This document shows positions 23,862 to 35,200 of a stretch of DNA of 64,000 bases, in pieces. The notes below the pieces were generated by a model that was not told the DNA's origin, searched no databases, and worked only from the letters and a program-made list of their open reading frames with translations. The position numbers and the translations under genes are program-made. This DNA comes from Talinum fruticosum (taxonomy: Eukaryota; Streptophyta; Magnoliopsida; Caryophyllales; Talinaceae). The stretch spans positions 4,963,501 to 5,027,500 of the forward strand of contig JAITYX010000004.1 of NCBI GenBank assembly GCA_021018815.1, in the 5' to 3' direction. Each line of letters opens with the position of its first letter. Position 1 is the stretch's first letter.

Positions 23862-24984
23862 TAGGGGTGTGCAAAACCGGTTAACCGCGTTTTCGGTTAA
23901 CTGAAAATCGGTTAACCGGAATTTCGGATAGTGAAAAACCCAAACTCGTAACCGATCCGATTTTTCCGGTTAACCGACATTTCGGTTAACCGAATTTTCG
24001 GATCGAAAAATTCCTCGATCCGTAACCGAACCGAAAAGTCCGGTTAATCGGAAAAATCGGATCGGTTTACGGTTAACCGTTATTTGAAAAAAAATTTACA
24101 AGACCCAAAACCCTAGTTTTCCCCTCGCTCCCTCTCCCTCTCATTCTCTTGCTCGCCGCACGGTACCAAACCCAAAAACCAAATTCACCAGCCATCCTCT
24201 TCTTCCTCTCACCAACTCGAAAACCCTAGCTAGCCTCATCTCCGTCTTCCTCATGCCTCTTCACGACACCGTAACACTTATGCTAGCTCGAGACTCCTGT
24301 TCCTTCACGCCATCTCCTTCTCGCTCTCCGGCCGAAAAGCACAATACTCCATTCTCCCTCAATCTCTCCATTTTCCTCCTTTCCGTCCTCCAAAACCACC
24401 GAGAAAACAACCTCCACTCAACCTCAACCCTTATCCATCCACTAGATATTTATCTAAAACCGGGCAAGAATAAGGACACAAGCAGCAAAAGAAGAGGAAG
24501 AGACCGAGAGGCTATAAAAGGCGAGCTCGAGACAGAGACAAAGGGGATGTTGAACGGTGGAGCGAAGGTGAGATAGACCAGAGCCCTCAAAGGTCCTCAA
24601 TTTTAGCAATAGAACCGCAGCAAGAGAGTGGGAGGAGCGTCGCCGGGCCGGTGGTCGTCGGTAGGTCATCGGTAAGTCGCCGGTTGCAGTAGAGGGAGAG
24701 AGTGAAGATGGGGTGGCCACCGAGCGAGAGAAAAGAACCGCAGCAGAGGGAGAGAGAGGAGCGGCGCGTGAGAAGAACAAACGAGGGTTTCAAGCATTTT
24801 ATATTTTTAATAAAAATCGGTTCGGTTAACCGACGTTAACCGAAAATTTTCATATTGCGAACCGTAACCGAACCGTGAACCGAAAAAATTCGGTTCGGTT
24901 AACCGAACCTATTTTTCTAAAAAATTAATAGGTTAACCGCTTTTTATATCGGTTTTTCGGTTTCGATTTTTTCGCACACCCCTA
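23862..24984. mobile_element. Non-autonomous hAT-like transposon in the promoter of type B gene 2
   Basis: The 1,123-bp element has terminal inverted repeats TAGGGGTGTGC (perfect over 11 bp, then A/G and AAA). It is flanked by identical 8-bp direct repeats ATTTGGAT (23854-23861 and 24985-24992), the target size typical of hAT transposons. Both sister units have the uninterrupted site (CAATTTAGATACC near 16650 and CAATTTGGATACC near 41042). The subterminal regions are packed with GGTTAACCG/CGGTTAACC palindromic motifs, likely transposase binding sites. The centre (24100-24790) is unrelated pyrimidine-rich or purine-rich sequence with no transposase, possibly captured from a host gene 5' region. 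Confidence 0.9.
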
Positions 24985-25396
24985 ATTTGGATACCAAAAA
25001 TTTCAAGCCGGATCATGGGTTTTTAGCCATTTAGGTCAGGCTTTTGGGTATGGATATTTTTGCATACCCGTAAGTACTGAAAATTTGGAAGACTATGGCC
25101 AAGATGGTGCGGAGGTTTTGTGGAAATTTTCAACCAGTTTTAAATAATATTCCATAAGTAACTTTAGTAGGCAGGTGGGAAACCAATAAGACTCTCGTGC
25201 TTGTCCCTATCCATACTATAAATTATATCATAGTTTTTAATCTATTTGTTTTTAATTTTTATATCTACCCTTTATTTTCATACTCTCTCTCTAAAAAGAT
25301 TATATATTTCATCCCCTAAAATGTCCGGAAATAAAAGAGTCTGTTTTGGTCTGGCAAGACTTGTCAAGTCTTCCAATTCCTCGTACGGCTAGATTC

Positions 25397-25404
25397 TATA
25401 AATA
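25397..25404 (+). promoter_or_regulatory. TATA box of type B gene 2
   Basis: TATAAATA lies 85 bp upstream of ATG 25482, at the same place as in the 41756 gene. The nearby GCAAGACTTGTCAAG and TCCTCGTACGGCTAGATTCT segments are conserved in all three type B promoters. Confidence 0.65.
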
Positions 25405-25481
25405 TAGTAGCTTGGCTCCCAACTCATAACCCAAATTCATCTTCATTACCCACGAAACTTTTGACCATCACTTCATTAATC

Positions 25482-28400
25482 ATGTCACTGTATGATCCTC
25501 GCCTTATTGCCTCTCTTCTTCCCTGCCTGCTGCTGTCCTACTGCTTGACCCTTGCTCGTGGGATCAGCAATGGCATCCAAACTAACATCCAGTGCTTGGA
25601 TAAGGAGAGAGAAGCCTTGCTTATGTTTAAACAAGGTATTTTAGCTGACCATTGTGGGCTGCTGAATTCTTGGACAAACCAAGAAGACAGCCGAGATTGT
25701 TGCCAATGGCATGGTATCCGTTGCAACAACCTCACAGGACATGTTAATGTGCTTGATCTGCATGGGGGCAGGGCTCGTCCTTCCGATCCTAGTGATCTTT
25801 GTCTGGAAGGTAAAATCAGTCCTGCTCTTCAAGAACTCAAGCACTTGACATTTTTGGACCTCAGCATGAATTCCTTCCGATATCAGCCAATTCCCAACTT
25901 CATAGGTTCTTTTACTAGTTTAAGGTACCTCAATCTCTCTAATGCTGGTTTTAAGGGGGAAGTTCCTCATCAGCTGGGAAATCTTTCCAAATTAGCATCT
26001 CTTGATCTTAGTGGACGTCCTGATGATAAAAATTGCTTTCCCTGTCTGTATGTGAATAGCTTGCAATGGCTGTCACGTATCACTTCATTGAGAGACGTCA
26101 ACTTGAGTGAGATTGATCTTAGTAAAGCCACTGACTGGATGCAAGTTGTTAGCAATCTCCCCTTCTTAAAAGAACTTCACATGCATGAGTGTCGTCTCTC
26201 TCCCAAGATACTACCGTCACTTTCATACACTAATTGCTCAACCACTCTGCAGGTCCTTACTTTGTCTTCCAATCTCTTCTCTGATACTTCCATATACCAG
26301 TGGTTGTTCAACCTGAGTCGAATTAGTACTCACCTTGCTCATGTCGACCTCCAATACAACTACCTTCCAGGTGCCATCCCCAGTGATTTTGGGAAGATGC
26401 ACTCCCTTGCGTATCTCGATCTCTCTTTGAATCTTATTCAAGACAAGATCCCTGGATCTTTTGGAAATATGAGCTCACTTTCATACCTCAGTCTTACATA
26501 CAATCAGCTCGAAGGACCCATTCCTGATACATTTTCAAATTTAGAGCATCTTGCATACCTAGATCTTACTGGCAATTTCTTTGAAGGAAGTGGGTGGGTT
26601 CCAAAGGCCCTTGGTAATTTATGTAGCCTACAAACACTATCCTTATCAAACAACAATCTGAGTGGTGGTATCTCCAGTATTATTGAAACCTTATCTAGAT
26701 GTGCATGTCAGTCGTTGGTGCACTTGGACCTTAGTCAAAGTGGAGTTTGGGGCTCTATTCCTGATAGCATCAGCAAGTTTTCTTCGTTAAGAGAATTACA
26801 TATTGAATATAACGAGTTGAATGGCACAATCAGTCCAGGTTTGGGGCAGTTGTCCATGCTTCAAGGATTGTATCTTAATTCTAATTCTTTGAGAGGTAAC
26901 ATCTCCGATCACCACTTGTCCAATCTTTCGAGGTTACGTTATTTGTACTTGAATGACAACCCAGAGTTGGCAGTCAGCATAAGACCCAATTGGATTCCTC
27001 CGTTCCAACTATATGAGATACATCTCAGCAGTTGCAGGTTGGGCCCTCTTTTCCCAAACTGGCTTGTAACCCAAACGAGTTTTTCTGAGCTTGACATATC
27101 TTATGCTCGAATTTCAGACATTTTCCCTCCCTTTTGGGGCTCATTGCCATTAAACTTAAGGTTATTCAATATGTCCCAAAATAATATATATGGAGTGCTC
27201 CCACATATGTCAATAACCTTTCAAAATTTCCCCTCGATAGACTTGAGTTCCAACTCCTTCACAGGTGCCATACCATCATTTCTCAGGAATGCCTCCTCAG
27301 TAGACCTCAGTGACAACAAATTTTCAGACTTGGCTCCCTTTTTCTGTCCAAAAATCAATATGGTCCTGTCCCAACTTGATCTCTCAAATAACTTGTTTTC
27401 AGGAGAGCTTCCAGATTGTTGGATGTACTTTGAACGATTATCAGTTCTCCACTTAGAAAACAATAAATTCCAAGGGACAATACCAGCATCCATAGGAGTA
27501 CTGAAGAGTCTTAAAGTGTTACACATGGGCAACAATAGCCTTTCTGGAGAGCTACCTGCATCCTTGGAGAATTGTACGGCTATGATTATTCTAGACCTTG
27601 CGTACAATTCACTCACCGGGTACATTACCCCCAAGATTGGGAATAGATTCTCAAGTTTAGCCTTCCTAAAATTGCGAAACAATACCTTTTCCGGGGTATA
27701 CCTTCGAGTCTTTGTCAACTGTCTCATCTACAGATCCTGGATTTTTCAGCCAACCACTTCTCAGGAACTATTCCAAAATGCATATACAATCTTACAGGAA
27801 TGATTGACAAGGAAGATTACCTGCAGAACATTGTATTCCAAATTGACACCAATGGCTTGGTACAATATGAAGATGTTGCATGGCTTATGTGGAAAAGAAA
27901 AGAGCGGACCTTCATGTCTTCTAAGTCCTCGTTGGGACTAGTGAAATCAATTGATTTTTCAGACAATGAGTTGCGAGGCCAGATTCCTGAAGGAATTGCA
28001 AGTCTCATTAGTTTGGTTTCATTGGACTTATCAGGAAATAATCTGAATGGAACTGTAACACCCAAAATTGGACAGTTGACATCATTAGAATATCTCGATT
28101 TGTCTGACAACCATCTGTCTGGTAAGATTCCAGCTAGCCTTGCCAATTTAAATTATTTGGGCATGTTGAGTCTGTCGGGTAACAACTTCTCTGGAAGAAT
28201 TCCTACGGGCACGCTGCTGCAAGGCTTCAATGCTTCAGCATATATGAGGAACCCCGAACTTTGTGGAGAACCACTCCCTAAATGTCCCGAAGATCAAGCA
28301 ATTGCTATCACACCCAGTGGAGATAAGGTCAATCAACAAGAACACTCAACTCACAGTGTTGATGACTTCTTTCTGGGTTTATCTGTAAGTATGGTGCTTG

Positions 28401-28549
28401 GATTTATTATGGGATTCTGGGGAGTTTGTGGAACTTTAGTGCTGAAAAGATCTTGGAGACATGCCTATTTTCAATTCATCGAGGACAAGGTGGACAGCCT
28501 CCATGCAATATTCACTATCAACAAAGTAAAAGCTTGGAGGAAAACTTGA
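25482..28549 (+). CDS. Type B LRR receptor-like protein, gene 2, nearly intact (one frame break)
   Basis: This is the best-preserved receptor of the cluster. ATG 25482 opens a signal peptide (MSLYDPRLIASLLPCLLLSYCL). Then come an LRRNT cap (Cys, DKEREALLMFKQ, DCCQWHGIRC) and a long array of plant-type LRRs (LDLSxNxxxGxIP). After these follow an island domain (27800-27960), about four more LRRs, a C-terminal cap (NPELCGEPLPKC), an acidic/polar linker, and a transmembrane helix (GLSVSMVLGFIMGFWGVCG) with Gly-xxx-Gly-type spacing. The basic tail ends at TGA 28547-28549. There is no kinase domain. The only lesion is at 27693-27696, where four Gs stand in place of the five found at 43940-43944; both sides are fully open. 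The span would be about 1,022 residues, normal for the family. It is either a real gene with an assembly error or a young pseudogene. Confidence 0.75.
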
Positions 28550-28551
28550 CG

Positions 28552-28784
28552 GTAACTGACAATGTTTAGCATCACTCAGCTCTAATAAGACATGCATATT
28601 TGATATTTCCATTTTGCAAATTAACTAAAGTTCCACTCTGCCTTACTCCATAAATCTAAAAAATGCAGGAGTGAATCGTTGCATACATTATACGAATTAT
28701 TTATAATAATCTGATATTTCTTTTCTTTTCTTCTTTCCCTTGCAAAGTGTAAAGGATTCTTATATGCATCTTTTGATTTTGCAG
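28552..28784 (+). other. 3'-UTR intron of type B gene 2
   Basis: A GTAACT donor lies 3 bases past the TGA stop and a TTTTGCAG acceptor ends at 28784. It is homologous to 20211-20467 and 44798-45047. Confidence 0.6.
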
Positions 28785-29291
28785 ATGATGTTGGTACAGG
28801 TCAAGGCTCTACCGGAGCATCTGTCTATGGCCTCCTGTTTTGGGAGAAGAAACTATTTTCCTAAGCAAATAGGAACCTACGGATTATGTTATGCTTTCTT
28901 TTTTCTTTCTTTTTTCAGATAGCATTTATGGAGTGTGTTATGTTTCCTCTCTTTTTCTTTAATCAGCAGTTTATATGAACTTCACTGTTACCCTTTTATC
29001 GGGAATACGACATAAAACTGATGCCACTAATGACTAATATTATGCTGTATTGACCACTACCCACAAAGTGCTTAATCATCTGCTTGAATGAAAGGACGTG
29101 CAGAACTTACCTTGAGCGTATGATCTCTCTCCTTGGTTGACGCATAACATATAGCATTGAAATCTACACTTAACGAGAACTGAACCTTCCAATGCAGAAA
29201 ACATATGTGGTTAGTACCAAAGCAGACATAGGGTGCATTTCTCTGACTTTGACAAGAAGTAGAGAATCACAGAGAAGATGATATCTTTACA

Positions 29292-29485
29292 GGTTTGTAC
29301 ATCAGTGTGGTACTCGCTACTCAGATAAAGATTCTGGCGAGTTACTGGAAAATTAATGCTGAAAAGATCTTGGAAGCATGTCAATTTTGATTCATTTAAT
29401 GTTGAAAAGATCTTGGAGACATGAAGAACAGGATTTATATGATGATCAACGTCCACCTAGCCAGAGCTTGGAGGAAATATTCAAG
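29292..29485 (+). pseudogene. Relic RLP C-terminus downstream of type B gene 2
   Basis: This is homologous to 20973-21170. A TTTACAG acceptor-like site is followed by a decayed transmembrane and tail region, with the same internal tandem repeat (TGCTGAAAAGATCTTGGA and TGTTGAAAAGATCTTGGA). The frame is broken. Confidence 0.55.
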
Positions 29486-30710
29486 ATGATCGATAATATT
29501 TTTCTTCATTTAGGCCCTCAGAAAACATCCATCTTTCCATTTTGCCTATTGGCTAAAGCATTATTGTTTTACTTTACATTATTGTGCCTGTGGAGAAGTG
29601 GGTTAAGGCATAAGTATAAGTACCTGGCACACAAAAATGTCATAGTTAATTTTATATGATGGATTTTACTTTTTCTTGATAAAGTTTGAACCCTACTTGC
29701 CTGCAGGAATATAAAATAATACAAAAAAATGCCCATATGAAAAAACAAATATGTGAAAATTGTCTTCAATAATTAATCTGTGAAAATAAATCTATTATGA
29801 TGAAATCAGAATTTAAAAAATTATTATTATTTATTATTATCATTACTACTACGGAAAAGTAGGGCAAAATTTGTGGGACAATAAAAAATCATAATAAGAA
29901 CAACACAGAAGAAAGCGTCCCCCCCAAGAAAACTACTGAAGAAGACTGCCTAATTTGGGCCACGGCCCATGGTGCATTTGACTTTGACTGGCCCAGGACC
30001 AACTGACTTAATGGTATGATATCTCAATAAATAGGCCTCTGGTCTTGGGTTTTGACCATGTTTCGAACCCAACTTCCAACTTTGAGTTCCAGCCCTTTTT
30101 AGCCCAATTTGTCTGGGCTTGGGCTTCGGATCCCAACCTCAACCCCATATGGTCCGCCCAAACATCTTTTTTGGTGTCAGGTTTCAAAAGTTACTGTTAC
30201 AGTATAAATTTAATCGTAGGCCTTCAACTATTAATTTAAATTTTTGATTGAGTTGAATTTTAAACATGATATTAGTACCTTTTTAAGCGAGAGGTCTCAT
30301 GTTCAAATCTCAGCTAAATTATAAACCTAATCCTAGGCTTGCTTTTGATTGAGTTGGTTCTTAAACTATTACCTCCCCATATTTCCTTTCTACTCCGCCC
30401 ATGGATGCTCTCTAGAATTTGAGGTGTAGTGCAGCAAATTCTACCTGCTATGCTTTACATAGTTTTTGTGGAATTTTCATGTCTCTTTAAATTTATTTGT
30501 CGCTTTGCAGAAAAATGGCTTCCTATGTTCGGTATCCTTAAACCCCGTTATGGTGGAGTTACATCAAGTAATGTAGTCTTTGAAAATTTTCTGTATATAT
30601 GATGGAGTTACATCATGTAATTATATATATGTCAAAAATTAAAACTGTACGAATTGAAAAAATCTAAATTAATATCTCTAAAATTAGAAGATACTTTGTT
30701 TATATATATA
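29486..30710. other. Intergenic DNA with a promoter-like duplicate
   Basis: No gene is seen. 29820-30190 is a diverged copy of 38770-39250. Both contain GGCCCA (site II-like) motifs, a TATA-like CAATAAATAGG/CTATAAATAGGG, and a GGGCTT(T/C)GGATCCCA segment. The match stops near 30190, beyond which foreign AT-rich sequence begins. 30210-30310 contains a short dispersed repeat (CTTCAACTATTAATTTAAAT through GGTCTCATGTTCAAATCTC) also seen near 4290-4370 and 10600-10710. Confidence 0.45.
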
Positions 30711-32886
30711 CTAGCTTTGAATTGCACGTAATACGTGCATGATTAAATTAAATTCAAATATAATAGTTTTATTATATTTAATATTATGGTAATTATCAAA
30801 TTATTAAAATGAAAATAAAAATTTTTTGGAGGGAAGGGGCTAAATGTGCACTCAACAAATAAAAGAAAATGATGATAACTCGACATAAATTGAAACAACG
30901 TAAAAAAAAATACTCTCATTTAAATATTCACAAAAGTAATGAACAATTGAGATTGAAACATGTAGAAATATAGAGATATTAAGTCAAGGACATCACTACT
31001 TTTTTAAAAAAAATTATTATAAATTATTAAAGAAATTATTTTAAACAATTTTAGGAGTTAGCTTTTTATTATCTAGTAACGATGGATGGAACGTGAATAT
31101 GACATATATGATTCATGACAATATCTTGAAACATATGTATTCCATATTTTATGCTTGTGATTAATTTGCCAATACAAAAGAAGTGAAATCATCGGTAACA
31201 ATCTAATGGAGTAGTCAGAACAAAAGATTGGTTTCTCTAATTAGACACTAAAATAAAAAAAAAAAGTTAGAAAAATTATACTGTTAAAGAATTTTTATTT
31301 TCATATATTCACAAAATTGAATATTATGACATACTACGTATAAAAGTATGTAATTACACTACTTAAAAGTTATTGTATTTTTAATCAAATCAACTAATTC
31401 ATAAAGGAATGTAATTATAATTAAAGGACACAAATAAAATAAAGTATTTTCTGGAGTTGGGTGTTTAGCATATTTGATATAATAAAAATATCAAAGTTTG
31501 AAGTAAAATATTAAAAATGTATCTCAGCATCTATGTTAGATTTTATCTATTTAATCATAAAGTATAGAGAGTTTATTATTTACAGGAGGAAATATAAAAA
31601 TTAAGATACCGACTTTACTATAACTTATAACTTATATGGGATGCCAATAAATTACTCAAATTTAAAAAAAGAATTTGTTAATAGATATATATTTTGAAAG
31701 ATCTTCTCTTTAATTCAAAGTTTTGAGCTACATATATGATCAAAAAATTTTGTATTAAAAAATAAAGAAAAACAATGATAATTATGAATAGGAGACAACG
31801 GTTAGCCACCATCATTTTAATGCAATTAATTCGTTACCACTACCAAGCAATTATAGCTGTATGGCATTTTTTCTAATCTAGAATTATATACGCATATAAT
31901 TCAATTATGGTGTCTGCACCAAAAATAATAATTCAATTATGGTCAATAACGGTTAGTAAAAAAATTACAGCCAAGAATTAAAGAATACATATATCAAATT
32001 TAGGTCGTGAGAAGAGAATAAGAAAAGTTAAATAATATCCTTAAGATTTTTTGTCAAAATAAAATCGATGGGCTACACCAAAAAATTATCCACACTCTAA
32101 ATTAAAGAATTGAAAAGTTTCAAAAGAACACTCCTAATTTCATATTAAATTTTATTGCATGATGAAACCAGAATTTACTAAATTTCAATCAAGAAGAATT
32201 CAGCTTCACGTATTTTAAACCACAAAATAAATCTCTCAAAAACTTAACAAAATTAATGATAACCAAATTAAACCGGATAGAGAGTGACACGGATATGAAT
32301 GACATTACTTACCTTTATTAGAAAATCTTTTATCATGTGTTCTTAATTGTTCGGAACAAACTACAAAAAAATTAGATCAAATAATCAAATTCGAACTTAG
32401 AAATTAATGAAATTATTAGAAGAAAATAACAAATGCTAAATAAACAATGAAACAATGAGGTATTACTTAATTCTAGTAGATATAGAGAATATTGATTCCC
32501 TTTAGAATGTCTCACTAAGGTGGCTCTCGAATGTATTGATTTTACATGAATAAGAATCTTTGATGGGGCCTTTGATTAACTCCAAAATTTCTTTGTACAA
32601 ATTCAAGAAATCACAAAATTCATGAATCATTGAATATTTTTGTTAGACCAAAGTTCTCTACTATTTGAAAAAAAAAAAAAGGATAAGTGACATGCGATGG
32701 ATTAAACTTAATAACTACAAATTATTAACTCCCAAACAATTGAACTCTCTTTATCATATGTGCACTCGACGACCTTAATTAGATATGATAATAATTTTAA
32801 CCCTTCAATCTACTATAAAATAGGGATAAAATTGGTAATCTAAAAACGTCATAAAAGAGTCTTGCCTTTTATACATAAGATAGAGA
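30711..32886 (-). mobile_element. Non-autonomous Helitron-like element
   Basis: Read on the minus strand, the 2,176-bp element starts with TC (TCTCTATCTTATGTATAAAA at 32886) preceded by A. It ends with CTAG at 30711-30714 followed by T. Eight bases inside the 3' end is a short hairpin (TGCACGT-AAT-ACGTGCA, 30723-30739). A 5' TC, a subterminal hairpin, 3' CTRR and insertion between A and T with no target duplication are the Helitron signature. The body is very AT-rich with no Rep/helicase frame. The exact 5' end is less certain than the 3' end. An alternative 5' end could lie further right, near 34930, which would place the gatA fragment inside the element. Confidence 0.6.
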
Positions 32887-33560
32887 TATATCTTATATCT
32901 TCTTAATTTCCAAGCCATTAAATCTCAAACACTACTAATGCATTCTAATTATTTTATAATGCATTAATTCTATTTGGTTTTTTTTATTCGTATGCATTAT
33001 GTGTAAATAAAAACTAATTTTAAAAGAATTAATTTTAAATTACTATATTTTTATTTATATTTACTATATTTTATCACATAATTATGTAAGATTATATTTT
33101 TTATCTTTTATAATTAAAATTTTTACATGCATGTGTGTAAATCTACTATAATTTTCAGTAAAATAAAATTTATGAATCATATATAAAATAAAAAGTCTTA
33201 ATTAAAATAATTTTTTAAAAAATTGTAATAAATGTTTGAATAACATTAACTACTTAAAATAATAACGAAAATTTTCATAATATAAAATGTATAAGCTATA
33301 TATAAAAGAAAAATCTTTATCATTAAAAATAATAATATAAGTGTAATTGTGAAGCCCAACCCTAACCTAATTCACTCTGTTTCTCGTTCTTTCGTTAGCC
33401 TCCTTGCTCCTCACAGCCGCCCTCCCTCGCCGCCTCTCTCTCGGCCTACTCGAGCTCCCTCTCGCCATCTCCATTCCCTAAACCGTGCCCACCACCCTCG
33501 GCCGCCTCATCGTGCCCACCACCTCTTCTCGCCCCACCTACCTCCGAAATCCTCTCAATC
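32887..33560. other. AT-rich spacer, then pyrimidine-rich leader of the captured segment
   Basis: 32887-33345 is AT-rich with no visible gene. At 33346 the base composition switches abruptly to C/T-rich. An open frame (33349-33588, starting with TTG) then leads towards the gatA fragment. Its Ser/Pro/Arg-rich translation might derive from an organelle transit peptide, which I cannot confirm. Confidence 0.35.
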
Positions 33561-33838
33561 CGCCATGCCCTCGTCTATCGCCAGCTGACCGCCGGCGAAA
33601 TCGCCGAGTCCTACCTCACGCGGCTATGTGTCGCCGAGCCCCGAGTGCGGATCTTCCTCCACGCGGCAGATGAGGAGAGTTTTTGAGGGCCACGGAAGAG
33701 GTGGACATGAAGATTGAGAGGAATGAGGAGGTAGGTTTGTTGGGTGGTGTGTTGGTTAGGGTGAAAGATAACATTTGCAAGGCGGATATGCCGTACACGG
33801 CGGATTCAAGGGTTTTGGAGGGGTAGCAACCGCCGTTC
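33561..33838 (+). pseudogene. Fragment of a glutamyl-tRNA(Gln) amidotransferase subunit A (gatA) gene
   Basis: GatA is the amidase subunit of the GatCAB complex, which converts Glu-tRNA(Gln) to Gln-tRNA(Gln) in plastids and mitochondria. The translation gives RQLTAGEIAESYLTRL, then VAEPRVRIFLH. After a one-base loss at T run 33680-33684, the next frame gives VGLLGGVLVRVKDNIC, then ADSRVLEG, a TAG stop (33823-33825), and QPPF. This order matches the N-terminal 80-100 residues of organellar GatA, including the VKDN lysine of the amidase Ser-Ser-Lys triad. The downstream Gly/Ser-rich catalytic core is absent: homology ends at 33838 and unrelated sequence follows. It is a captured or transposed fragment. 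Confidence 0.75.
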
Positions 33839-35200
33839 TTGCTCTTGCTCGGCATGAAGCCCTCCATTACTCTGTCATTTAGGGTCGCCGTCTTCGTCTC
33901 CACATTCAACCCTCTCTCTCTCCGTCCCGGCCTCTCTGTCGATCTCTGCCTCCGTCCCGGTGCCTTGTCATTCAGCTCTCTCTCTCTCCCTCCGTCTTGG
34001 CCTCTCCCTCGATTTATGCCTTCGTCATCTTGCTTCCTCATTCAGTCCTCTCTCTCCCTCGGGCCGTACCTCCGTCCCGGTGCCTCCTCGTCGTCATGCC
34101 CTCACTCGCTCATTCGACCCTCTCTCTCGGTCTCGATCTCAACTATCTCTCTCCAGCTCTCACTCTCTCGGTCTCTACCTCCGGGCTCTCCTTCTAGATC
34201 GATGACGGAGATCGAAGACGGTGGTGCCAATTCCCAACTCGGTTCTCTCTCCGAGCTATCTCCCTCTCCGGGTCTCGCACTTCAGGATCGCTCTTGCTAT
34301 TGTTCTCCGGCTTTGCACTTGTGCCGGATCGTGCCTCTGCCTCTCCCTCCTCTATCTTCTCTCCTTCTAGGTTTGCAATCCTAAATTCTAGATTTAATTG
34401 TTGTAAATTATGAGTTTAAAACTCCCCTATCTTCTCTCCTTCTAGGTTTGCTATCCCGAATTCCGATTTAATTTTTGTAAATTGCGAGTTTGGATGGAGT
34501 TAGATCTGTAATGAATTGTGAATTTGCTATGTAAATGGAAGATAGAAGATTGTAGCCTATTACTATGCTTGGTTGCTTAAATTTCTACAACTCATTTACA
34601 GATTATACCAAAAATCTCCGTTAAATAAATAACCGACGGGAATTGGTGATCAAATTGAAACCAAATCCGAGACTTCACGACCGTTTGTAGAAAATTGAAG
34701 CTTGTCCGTGAAGGTGGGAGAAATGGAGTTAAAATGAAAATGAAGAAAGTTTAGAGAGAACAGAAAAACCGACGTGGGGGCTGATGTGAGAGAAAAATGG
34801 GTAGGAGAAGAGGGACAATAAAATAACCGTAAGTGACAATTATAACCTTAAAATCTAAGTTAAGAAATGGGTAAATATGGTAAACAATAATTTATACAAC
34901 GAAATCCCTCTTCCCTTTATATATAACATATATATATATATATATATATTAGTTTGTGGGATGCTAGAGGAGTAATAATTCTTATTTTCCTTATTATTTT
35001 TATTATTGAAAAGTTGGGACAATATTGTACGTCCAAAAAAAGGAAAAACAAAAACCAATCTTTTTTTCGTAGAAAAGAAAAATCAATCCTAAGGAAGGTA
35101 ATTTATTTTGACCCACGTAGGATGGTAAATGCGTGTTTGGCAACGCGTCATTACAGCTAATACACAGATCATAAAACGCGTTTAAACGATGTTTAATCCG
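33839..35200. other. C/T-rich then AT-rich non-coding DNA
   Basis: 33839-34380 is a pyrimidine-rich stretch with imperfect CTCTCTC/CCGTCC repeats. Its long frames are compositional and I do not call them genes. 34352-34491 is a two-copy tandem duplication with a 75-bp period. A (TA)n run lies at 34926-34950. The rest shows nothing recognisable. Confidence 0.4.
34352..34491. repeat. Two-copy tandem duplication, 75-bp period
   Basis: Both copies begin CTATCTTCTCTCCTTCTAGG (34352 and 34427), followed by TTTG, a diverged middle and a (T/A)TTGTAAATT(A/G) stretch. The duplication lies at the right end of the pyrimidine-rich block that follows the gatA fragment. Confidence 0.8.

Noticed and set aside
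24253..24793. Open frames of 107 and 108 residues on opposite strands inside the hAT-like element
   Set aside because: They are low-complexity, mutually overlapping and lack any family resemblance. I treat them as part of the transposon core.
33839..34384. Long Ser/Leu/Pro-rich open frames in several phases
   Set aside because: They are produced by the pyrimidine-rich composition, overlap in different frames, and have no recognisable domain or start context.
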